DNA of 10,611 nt. Source: DATLFS01 sp035540935 (GTDB lineage: Bacteria > Actinomycetota > CADDZG01 > WHSQ01). Under the pieces are notes generated by a model. The model did no database searches. It saw only the letters and a program-made list of their open reading frames with translations, and had not been told where the DNA came from. Both the position numbers and the translations under genes were made by a program. Below are positions 1-6,198 of this stretch, in pieces; the stretch's first letter is position 1; each line of letters starts with the position of its first letter. Where the stretch lies: NCBI GenBank assembly GCA_035540935.1, contig DATLFS010000102.1:1-10611 (forward strand), in the 5' to 3' direction.

Positions 1-17
1 GGCCTGAACGGCGCGCC

Positions 18-788
18 GTGGAACCCGTCTACCGGCCCGTTATCGCCTTCGCCCTCGGCGTCCTGAAGACGATGGACTGGAGAGTGACGGTGTCCGGGGC
101 CGAGCACGTGCCGCGCGAGGGCGGCGCGGTCATCGCCACCAACCACGTCGGGTATCTCGATTTCGTCTTCGTCGGCTACGGCGCGCGCTCCCAGAAGCGC
201 CTCGTCCGGTTCCTCGCGAAGAAGGAGGCGTTCGACCACCGGATATCGGGCCCCTTGATGCGAGGGATGAAGCACATCCCCGTCGACCGCTTCGGCCAGG
301 CCGGCCGAGCGCTGACCCTGTCGATCGAGGCGCTCAGGCGCGGCGAGATCATCGGCATGTTCCCCGAAGGCACGATCAGCAGGTCTTTCGTTCCTCGTGA
401 GGGCAAGACCGGAGCCGCTCGGATGGCGCTCGAAGCTGGCGTGCCGTTGATCCCGGGAGCGGTGTGGGGAACGCAGCGCATCCTGACGAAGGGGCGGCCT
501 AAGAACTTCCGCCGGCACATCCCGATCAGCGTCGCGTTCGCGCCGCCCGTCCCGCACGACCCCGACGACGACCCCGCCCTCGTGACCAAGAAGCTCATGA
601 CGACCATCGAGGACCTGACGGCGCGACTCCAGGAGACGTATCCGGAGCGCCCGCGGGACGAGGCCGATTCGTGGTGGTTGCCCGCGCATCTCGGCGGCGG
701 CGCGCCCTCGATCGCCGAGGCCGACGCTCTCGCGGAACGAGAGCGTGCCGAGCGTGCGGCTCGCCGCGCGCGCGAGCAAGATCGGTGA
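18..788 (+). CDS. plsC: 1-acyl-sn-glycerol-3-phosphate acyltransferase (PlsC family)
   Basis: A membrane-associated acyltransferase expected to transfer an acyl chain to the sn-2 position of lysophosphatidic acid, giving phosphatidic acid for phospholipid synthesis. The family blocks appear in order: HX4D in NHVGYLDF (H43, D48), the acceptor block KHIPVDR (85-91), FPEGT (115-119), and VPLIPGAVWG (142-151). At 256 residues it has normal length. The tail, with SWWLPAHLGG near residue 218 and then a charged Ala/Arg/Glu helix, resembles actinobacterial PlsC proteins. The first start in the window is GTG at 18. The frame stays open to the left edge, so the true start could lie outside; a TGA at 5-7 in another frame may be the end of a preceding gene. 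The stop overlaps the next GTG by four bases (GTGA), which suggests translational coupling. The family call is firm; the exact acyl acceptor is inferred. Confidence 0.9.
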   Translation: MEPVYRPVIAFALGVLKTMDWRVTVSGAEHVPREGGAVIATNHVGYLDFVFVGYGARSQKRLVRFLAKKEAFDHRISGPLMRGMKHIPVDRFGQAGRALTLSIEALRRGEIIGMFPEGTISRSFVPREGKTGAARMALEAGVPLIPGAVWGTQRILTKGRPKNFRRHIPISVAFAPPVPHDPDDDPALVTKKLMTTIEDLTARLQETYPERPRDEADSWWLPAHLGGGAPSIAEADALAERERAERAARRAREQDR

Positions 789-1495
789 GCGTCGACGTCG
801 TCGTGGACGGCGACCGAGCAGACGTGGTGCTGAACCGTCCCGACAAACTGAATGCCCTCGACTTCCCGATGTTCGACGCTCTGGCAGGCGCGTGCGAGGA
901 GGTGCATGCCGCCGGCGTGAAGGTGGTCGTGGTTCGCGGCGCGGGCCGGTCCTTCTGCAGCGGGATAGACCTCGGCGCGCTGGGAGAAGGAGCGGGCGAT
1001 CCGAAGGCGACGATCGCGCGGGCCCAGGCGGGTTTCCGCGCGCTCGCCGGGCTCCCGATGCCGACCGTAGCGGCGGTGCATGGTTACGCGCTCGGCGCGG
1101 GGCTGCAGATAGCGCTGGCGTGTGATGTCCGCATCGTCACCGCCGACGCCACGCTCGGGCTGCTCGAGGTCGGTTACGGCATCGTGCCGGACCTCGGCGG
1201 AACGCAGCGCTTGCCGCCGCTCGTCGGCCCGGGCGTGGCGAAGCAGATGATCTGGCTGGCCGAGAAGATCGACGGCTCCGAGGCGGGGCGCCGAGGCCTT
1301 GCCGAGATCGTCGTAGAACCCGCGGGGCTCGACGAGGCCGTGGGCGACCTCGCTCTGCGATTGGCGGAGATCGACCCTCCGGCGGCCGCGGCTGCGAAGC
1401 GGCTCGTGAACCTGGCCGGGACCGTCCCGCTCGAGGACGGGATGGACGCCGAAGCGGCCGAACAGGCGCAGCTGCTGGGGCGCCTGCGCCTGTGA
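785..1495 (+). CDS. enoyl-CoA hydratase/isomerase (crotonase) family protein
   Basis: A cytoplasmic crotonase-fold protein of 236 residues, slightly short for the family (about 255-260). The CoA and oxyanion-hole segment is AGRSFCSGIDLGAL (53-66). The second oxyanion segment and active site run from GYALGAGLQIALACD (100-114) to LEVGYGIVPDLGGTQRL (127-143). By family alignment, the second catalytic glutamate of enoyl-CoA hydratase is kept (E128), but the first, normally in a GGCEL context, is a glutamine here (Q108). Classical water addition is therefore uncertain; an isomerase or another acyl-CoA reaction is possible. GTG at 785 was chosen because it overlaps the plsC stop as GTGA and begins just before the conserved first strand. 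The longer open frame back to 671 would lie inside plsC and is Arg-rich. The specific substrate is unknown. Confidence 0.88.
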   Translation: MSVDVVVDGDRADVVLNRPDKLNALDFPMFDALAGACEEVHAAGVKVVVVRGAGRSFCSGIDLGALGEGAGDPKATIARAQAGFRALAGLPMPTVAAVHGYALGAGLQIALACDVRIVTADATLGLLEVGYGIVPDLGGTQRLPPLVGPGVAKQMIWLAEKIDGSEAGRRGLAEIVVEPAGLDEAVGDLALRLAEIDPPAAAAAKRLVNLAGTVPLEDGMDAEAAEQAQLLGRLRL

Positions 1496-1533
1496 TCGGC
1501 GCGCCGGAGGACCGCCCGCGGCGCCGTCGAACC

Positions 1534-1560
1534 CTGAGTTATGGGCCCTCCCGTTACTTT
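1534..1560 (+). promoter_or_regulatory. possible promoter before the vWA surface-protein gene
   Basis: The stretch around 1530-1562 is clearly more AT-rich than its surroundings. It contains TACTTT (1555-1560), which fits the TANNNT -10 pattern, and a weak -35-like CTGAGT (1534-1539) with a short 15-bp spacer. Transcription from here would start near 1567 and give a leader of about 24 bases before the ATG at 1591, with a GGGA (1577-1580) as a weak ribosome binding site. The match is weak; read-through from the crotonase gene is equally possible. Confidence 0.25.
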
Positions 1561-1590
1561 TCCGCGCGCCCGGCGTGGGACCGCAAACGC

Positions 1591-4218
1591 ATGAAGCCGC
1601 GATCGCTCGGGACCCGGCCGCTCGTCGGCATACTCACCCTCCTCCTCCTGGTCGGGTCTCTCTGGCTCGCTCCGGTGAAGGCGCAGGTGGCGGTGTGGTG
1701 TCGCGCCACGGGTAACGAGGCGTGGGTGACCCTCGAAGGGCCCTCTTTCGAAGAAGGACCGTCGGAGATCCGCGATCTCGCCGTCCCGCGCCTCCGCTCC
1801 AACCGGATCTTCGCGACGAACGGCTCGGAGATCCTCCGCGTCACCGACGGCGGGTGTCAGTGGGGGGCGTCGCACCGCCCGGGGGAGGCGGTCCGCTCGC
1901 TCGCGGCGACCGCTGCCGCGGAGAGGATCTGGGCGCTCCTCGAGACATCGGGCCCGAGCGGCCCTGCGGCGCGCGTCGAGGTGAGCGAGGACGAGGGCTC
2001 GTCCTGGCGGGAAGCCTCGGCGGGACTGCCTCCCGCCGGCGCGCCGGAAGCCCTCGCCATCGTGGAAGCGCTGCCGGACTTCGCCTACCTCCTGATCGAC
2101 GTGGGCGGCGGCACGGCCGACCTGCTCTACGCCACTCAAGACGGCGGACGCAGCTGGGTGCTGCGGTCCGACCTCACCAAAGTGGTTCCGAACGCCGGCA
2201 TCACGAACCTCACCGCCGACCCGATCGACCCGAGCTCGCTGTGGGCTTATGGGCCGGGCGGCCTGTATCACTCCACCGACGGCGGAAGGTCGTTCACGCC
2301 GGTGGAAGAGTTCACCGGGCGGCGCGTCGGGCCGGTCGACGTGGTGCACACGCCCGATGCACCGGCGGTCGTCACCGCCTTCCGTCCCGAGACGGCCGAC
2401 CTCGCCCGTTCGGAGGACGGCGGCGAGCAGTGGTATCAGGTGAGCGCCCCCGGACCGGTGAGCTCGGTGGCACACGGCCGGAGTGCTTCCGACCTGATCG
2501 TCTCCTCGGTCGGACGGGTGTGGGGTTACCACGCGGCGTCTTTCTCGTGGATCGACCTCCGCGCTCCCGAGCGCGAGGTGACGGGTCTCGAGGGTGGCGT
2601 GAGGGACGTCGGCCCGATCTACTACGGCCACGCGGGGAGGCGGATAGTCGTCTACATCGGCCCCACGGGCGAGCGGCTATCGGTCGGCGGGGGCGAGATC
2701 GACTTCCTCGACCTGCCCGGCTTCGGCTTCCCGCGCGGCACCGTCACCAGGCCGCCGTCGCTCGAAGCCGAGGCGCGCCGTGTCCAACTGGCGCCGGGCG
2801 AGTCGAGGCGGGTCCGCTACCGGCTCGACCTGCCGAAGCGCCCGGTCCCGCTCGACCTCTTCTTCCTCGTCGACACGACCCACAGCATGGAGAAGCTGAT
2901 CAACGACCTGAAGGTCACGCTCCGGGACATCGCCGCCGACCTGGCGGCCCGTAACCTGGACGCGCGCTTCGGTCTCGCCGAATCCCGCACGTTCCCGGAC
3001 CAGGCCGTGCCGGCGCCCGACGAGCGCAACTTCGTCTACCGCCTCCAGGTCCAACTCACGCACGATCCGGATCGGTTGATCGCCGCCCTCGAGGTCCTGA
3101 CCGCCGACGCCGGCGGCCGTTACGAGGGCAACCTCGCCTCGCTGCACCAGGCGGTGACCGGCAGCGGTCTCGATCTCGATCCTCCCGGGCCGGTGAACGA
3201 CGTCCCGCCGGGGCAGCAGGCGGACTTCCGGCGGAACGCGCTGCGGGTGATCGTGCATGCGACCAACTCGCGGTCGTTCGACCACCCGCAGGGCGGGCCG
3301 ATCCTCGGCCTCGGTGCGCAGTCGCCGCCGAAGGCGCCGGGCTGGGACGAGACGATCGACGCCCTGAACGACGGCCTGGGCGTCGAGCACGTCGGCATCG
3401 CCGTCGGCAACCTCGACGGCACCGCGGAGGCACTCCAGCGCGTCTCCGCCGGCACCGGCTCGCGCGCCTACGGCGCGCCGGTCGACTGCGACGGAGACGG
3501 TCTGCCCGACCTGTCGGCCGGGGAGCCGTTGGTCTGTCCCCTGGCGCCGTCGCGGGTTGGCGACGGCAGCACCTTGGCGCCGGCGATCGTCAACCTGGTC
3601 GATGCGATCCAGACCAAGGACTCGGTGGGCATCCGCCCCACGCGGGGCCGCAGCGTGATCGATGAGATATCGCCGGAGATCCACCGCGATGTCGTGTTGC
3701 AGTCGGCCAACGTCCTCGAGTTCGACGTTCGCTACCGGTGCGGTCAAGGTGTCCGCGGCCGGCGCGTCCCGGTCACGCTGGAGGCGCACGGCGCCGGCCT
3801 GACCGGCGTCGAGGCGAACACCGTCGTGGTGTGCTCGACCACCCGCGAGGACGTCGTGCCGCCGATCCCGCCGATCACCACGCCGATCGCCCTTCTCGTG
3901 ATCCCGCCGGCGGCGCCGCCGCCCCCGGCCTACACGGGTCAAGCGCAGGCCCAGGCGCAGTCGCAGGCGCAGGCCCAGGCGCAAGGGGCGTTGGCGCAGC
4001 AGGAGGAAGAGCAGCCGCAGCTCGCGTTCGCGGCACAGGCGACCGAGGAGCTCGCCACGGAGGAGGAGCTCTCGATGAGCGCGTACCGAGAGCGCCGCCG
4101 AACGGAGCTTCCTCCCGCGATGCTCTATTCGGCCGCGGCCGCGACCGGCCTCGCGTTCACCTTCCTCACACGCCGGCGAACGCGTGTGCAGGAGGCGCGC
4201 GCGACGTGGCGAACCTGA
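1591..4218 (+). CDS. exported, membrane-anchored Asp-box / von Willebrand factor A (integrin-like) surface protein
   Basis: An 875-residue surface protein with no named function. A signal peptide spans residues 1-31 (hydrophobic LVGILTLLLLVG, cleavage likely after PVKA). Five Asp-box/BNR-type motifs follow, near 85-91, 132-139, 182-189, 228-235 (F in place of W) and 274-281, pointing to a beta-propeller. A vWA domain resembling the integrin beta I domain begins near 419 with the metal-site motif DTTHS (D428, T430, S432). A later GGRYEGNL (508-515) recalls the integrin loop, but the usual third-loop Asp appears to be N559. A calcium-type loop DCDGDGLPD (632-640) follows. The C-terminus has a Pro-rich stretch, a Gln-Ala linker (784-798), an acidic segment and one membrane helix (about 841-860) before RRRTR. 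Its six cysteines fall in three nearby pairs (37/89, 633/649, 717/748). ATG 1591 is preferred over the GTG at 1492 because it starts a clean signal peptide. The likely role is adhesion or ligand binding, which is inference. Confidence 0.85.
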   Translation: MKPRSLGTRPLVGILTLLLLVGSLWLAPVKAQVAVWCRATGNEAWVTLEGPSFEEGPSEIRDLAVPRLRSNRIFATNGSEILRVTDGGCQWGASHRPGEAVRSLAATAAAERIWALLETSGPSGPAARVEVSEDEGSSWREASAGLPPAGAPEALAIVEALPDFAYLLIDVGGGTADLLYATQDGGRSWVLRSDLTKVVPNAGITNLTADPIDPSSLWAYGPGGLYHSTDGGRSFTPVEEFTGRRVGPVDVVHTPDAPAVVTAFRPETADLARSEDGGEQWYQVSAPGPVSSVAHGRSASDLIVSSVGRVWGYHAASFSWIDLRAPEREVTGLEGGVRDVGPIYYGHAGRRIVVYIGPTGERLSVGGGEIDFLDLPGFGFPRGTVTRPPSLEAEARRVQLAPGESRRVRYRLDLPKRPVPLDLFFLVDTTHSMEKLINDLKVTLRDIAADLAARNLDARFGLAESRTFPDQAVPAPDERNFVYRLQVQLTHDPDRLIAALEVLTADAGGRYEGNLASLHQAVTGSGLDLDPPGPVNDVPPGQQADFRRNALRVIVHATNSRSFDHPQGGPILGLGAQSPPKAPGWDETIDALNDGLGVEHVGIAVGNLDGTAEALQRVSAGTGSRAYGAPVDCDGDGLPDLSAGEPLVCPLAPSRVGDGSTLAPAIVNLVDAIQTKDSVGIRPTRGRSVIDEISPEIHRDVVLQSANVLEFDVRYRCGQGVRGRRVPVTLEAHGAGLTGVEANTVVVCSTTREDVVPPIPPITTPIALLVIPPAAPPPPAYTGQAQAQAQSQAQAQAQGALAQQEEEQPQLAFAAQATEELATEEELSMSAYRERRRTELPPAMLYSAAAATGLAFTFLTRRRTRVQEARATWRT
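3940..3984 (+). repeat. 24-bp-period tandem repeat encoding the Gln-Ala linker
   Basis: Nearly two copies of a 24-bp unit. The 17-base stretch at 3943-3959 recurs exactly at 3967-3983, and the flanking base 3942 (a) corresponds to 3966 (g). The period equals eight codons, so copy-number change would keep the reading frame. It encodes the Gln-Ala run of the surface protein just ahead of its acidic stretch and membrane helix. Confidence 0.8.
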
Positions 4219-4236
4219 CCGCGTACGAACCCCAAG

Positions 4237-4242
4237 AGGAGG
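4237..4242 (+). promoter_or_regulatory. strong Shine-Dalgarno site (AGGAGG) of the first LVIVD gene
   Basis: AGGAGG lies five bases before the ATG at 4248 and is the clearest ribosome binding site in the window. It fixes the start of the downstream protein against the much longer open frame that runs back into the vWA gene. It also suggests high translation of this secreted product compared with its neighbours. Confidence 0.85.
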
Positions 4243-4247
4243 CTCAG

Positions 4248-5405
4248 ATGAGAAAGCGGCTGTTCGGGATCATCGCGGCGCTCTCGCTGCTCGTGCTTCC
4301 CGGCATGAACGGGGCGAACGCCGGTCCGACGCCGGGCGGTATCGCCAGCGACAACGTCGAGTACGTGCGTTTCGTCCCCTTCGAGGTCGGCACCGCCACC
4401 GGCGTGACGATCAAGGACAAGTACATGTACCTGACGTCGTGGAAGAACATCACGATCTACGACATCTCGGACCCCACCAACCCGCAGATGGTCGGGACGC
4501 CGTTCCCTCTCGGCTTCAAATTCGAGAACGAGAACGTCAACATCACGCCGGACGGCAAGTACCTCCTGTTCTCGGAGGAGCTGCCGCAGAACTTCCTGCA
4601 CGTCTACGACGTCGAAGACAAGTCGAACATCCAGGAGGTTGCATCGGTAGCCGGTGTCGGTGACCACACGTCGACCTGCATCTTGAAGTGCAAGTGGGTT
4701 TACGGGTCGGACGGGTCGATCACCGACCTGCGCGATCCGACCAACCCGAAGGTGATCGCCGCGGCCGGCCAGGAGGGCAACTGGCACCAGCTCATCGGCC
4801 TGCAGGGTGGCGGCCACGACGTCGAGGAGTACAAGAACGGGTTCATCGTCGTCTCGCCGATCTCGGCTCCATTGATGGCGCTCGACGTTCGCAACCCGCT
4901 CAAGCCGAAGGTCCTGGGCGTGGGCGAGCATCCGAACCCGGCGGGCTTCCTCTTCCACTCCGGGCGCTGGCCCCGCGGAGGCAAGGACAAGTTCCTGCTG
5001 ATGCAGGGTGAGAGGAACGCGCAACCCCGCTGCAACGAGAACAACGGACCGTTCATGACGTGGGACGCGAGCAAGGTCCGCAAGACCAAGACCTTCAAGC
5101 TGATCGATACCTTCCGGGTGAGCAACGGAACCGTCGCCGACGGAAGCCCGCCGGTGAATGGTCTCGGGTGCTCGGCTCACTGGTTCGAAGAGCACGCGAG
5201 CTTCAAGAACGGTGGCCTCGTTGCCGTGGGCTACTACGAGCACGGCACGCGCTTCCTGCGGGTCGACAAGAAGGGCAAGATCTCCGAGGAGGGCTACTTC
5301 CTCCCCTACGGTGGGTCCACCTCCGCGGCTTACTGGGCCAACAAGGAGATCGTGTACGCCGTCGACTACACCAGAGGACTCGACATCTTGCGCTGGAGGG
5401 GCTGA
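4248..5405 (+). CDS. secreted LVIVD-repeat beta-propeller protein (copy 1)
   Basis: A 385-residue exported protein. The signal peptide (RKR, then a hydrophobic core at 6-19) is probably cleaved after NANA-type sequence at residue 25. The mature part carries LVIVD-like strands followed by a D-x-x-(D/N)P signature: ITIYDISDPTNPQMVG (68-83), LHVYDVEDK (117-125), SITDLRDPTNPKVI (157-170) and MALDVRNPLKPKVLG (210-224), consistent with a beta-propeller. It shares four cysteines (C144, C148, C262, C308) and six histidines (H140, H190, H237, H311, H316, H332) with the second copy downstream. The C-terminal 80 residues, including GLVAVGYYEHGTRFLRVD and GSTSAAYW, are the best conserved part. It lies 29 bases after the vWA gene and ends before a strong hairpin, so the two are probably co-transcribed. 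The biochemical function is unknown; binding or metal-dependent chemistry outside the cell is possible. Confidence 0.85.
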   Translation: MRKRLFGIIAALSLLVLPGMNGANAGPTPGGIASDNVEYVRFVPFEVGTATGVTIKDKYMYLTSWKNITIYDISDPTNPQMVGTPFPLGFKFENENVNITPDGKYLLFSEELPQNFLHVYDVEDKSNIQEVASVAGVGDHTSTCILKCKWVYGSDGSITDLRDPTNPKVIAAAGQEGNWHQLIGLQGGGHDVEEYKNGFIVVSPISAPLMALDVRNPLKPKVLGVGEHPNPAGFLFHSGRWPRGGKDKFLLMQGERNAQPRCNENNGPFMTWDASKVRKTKTFKLIDTFRVSNGTVADGSPPVNGLGCSAHWFEEHASFKNGGLVAVGYYEHGTRFLRVDKKGKISEEGYFLPYGGSTSAAYWANKEIVYAVDYTRGLDILRWRG

Positions 5406-5430
5406 CCGGGTCGGCAACGTCGATCCACCA

Positions 5431-5459
5431 CGAAGGGGCCGCGGACGGCGGCCCCTTCG
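5431..5459 (+). terminator. probable transcription terminator hairpin
   Basis: A perfect inverted repeat: CGAAGGGGCCGC (5431-5442) pairs base for base with GCGGCCCCTTCG (5448-5459) around the 5-base loop GGACG. It starts 25 bases after the stop of LVIVD copy 1 and precedes the alkB-like gene. There is no T-run on the + side, as is common for hairpin terminators in GC-rich actinobacteria, so efficiency is uncertain. It marks the most likely end of the upstream transcription unit. Confidence 0.75.
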
Positions 5460-5495
5460 TCGCGTTCGGCTCCCACATTCGGTCACACTGGATCG

Positions 5496-6158
5496 ATGGC
5501 TCGTTTCGCCGGTGGCTTCCAGGCCTCGCTGTTCGATTCCGGACGCGTCTCGTTCGACGCCTCCTTCGGCGCGCTGGAGCGCTTGCACCTCGACGAGAGG
5601 TCGTGGGTCGACCATCAGCTGGGCTGGGTGGAGGGTTCGGATCGCCTGTTCGGCGAAGTCCTCGAGAGCCGGGAGTGGGCACAGCGACGGCGCCACATGT
5701 ACGACAAGAAGGTGGTCGAGCCGCGGCTGGTGTCTCCGTGGTTCCTCGATTCGGGAGAGCCGCTCTTACCTCCGATCCTCGAAGACATGAGGCTTGCTCT
5801 CTCCGACAGATACGACGTCGCGTTCGACTCCGTCGGTTTCAACCTCTACCGCGACGGCCGCGACGGTGTCGCGTGGCACGGCGACCGTATCGAGAAGAGG
5901 ATCGAGGAGCCGGTGGTCGCGCTCGTTTCCCTCGGCGAGCCGCGGAAATTCCTCCTGCGACCGGCGGGTGGGGGATCGTCCCGCGCCTTCCTACTAGGCC
6001 GCGGGGATCTCCTGGTCACGGGGGGACGTACACAGCGCGATTGGGAGCACTCCGTCCCGAAGGTGAGCCGGGCCGGACCACGGATCAGCTTGGCGTTCCG
6101 CCATGGGATGAGTCGCGCGGCCTACGCAGCGAAGGAAACGGTGCCGCCGCAACGATGA
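5496..6158 (+). CDS. AlkB-like 2-oxoglutarate/Fe(II)-dependent dioxygenase
   Basis: A 220-residue protein of the AlkB superfamily, which removes alkyl groups from DNA or RNA bases by oxidation using 2-oxoglutarate, O2 and Fe(II). The family signature GFNLYRDGRDGVAWHGD (114-130) supplies the iron ligands H128 and D130. The third ligand is H185 in WEHSVPK. The 2-oxoglutarate arginines are in GPRISLAFR (R196, R202). The length is normal for bacterial AlkB-type proteins. No Shine-Dalgarno site is seen before ATG 5496; a CACACT at 5484-5489, six bases upstream, keeps only the key A and T of a -10 box, so leaderless translation is possible but weakly supported. The gene sits after a terminator and 40 bases before a second LVIVD gene. 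Substrate (DNA, RNA or other) cannot be told from sequence; the superfamily call is firm. Confidence 0.9.
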   Translation: MARFAGGFQASLFDSGRVSFDASFGALERLHLDERSWVDHQLGWVEGSDRLFGEVLESREWAQRRRHMYDKKVVEPRLVSPWFLDSGEPLLPPILEDMRLALSDRYDVAFDSVGFNLYRDGRDGVAWHGDRIEKRIEEPVVALVSLGEPRKFLLRPAGGGSSRAFLLGRGDLLVTGGRTQRDWEHSVPKVSRAGPRISLAFRHGMSRAAYAAKETVPPQR

Positions 6159-6198
6159 GCTCGCAGGAGGGGCCGTCGCCGGTGGAGAACCGTCCTGC

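Noticed and set aside
1..17. End of an upstream gene at the TGA at 5-7
   Set aside because: Only a few bases are visible, so no gene can be supported.
671..784. Earlier start for the crotonase gene
   Set aside because: The extension lies within plsC, is Arg-rich and unlike the family; GTG 785 overlaps the plsC stop and begins just before the conserved core.
1492..1590. GTG at 1492 as start of the vWA protein
   Set aside because: It overlaps the previous stop as GTGA, which is attractive, but adds 33 charged residues ahead of a clean signal peptide starting at ATG 1591.
1174..2631. Long open frame on the - strand, Arg-rich
   Set aside because: It lies opposite the crotonase and vWA genes, which have recognisable motifs. 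The translation is rich in Arg and has no domain; such antisense frames are expected in GC-rich DNA.
2677..3984. Long open frame on the - strand opposite the vWA domain
   Set aside because: Low-complexity Arg/Asp/Val-rich translation with no motif; a codon-bias shadow of the real + strand gene.
3940..3984. CRISPR-like or intergenic repeat
   Set aside because: Only about two copies, no spacers, and it lies inside a coding region where it encodes a Gln-Ala linker.
3738..4247. Upstream extension of LVIVD copy 1
   Set aside because: The frame is open but overlaps the vWA coding region. The strong AGGAGG and the signal peptide place the start at 4248.
4125..5696. Long open frame on the - strand across LVIVD copy 1
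   Set aside because: It crosses the terminator and two + strand genes and shows no family motif.
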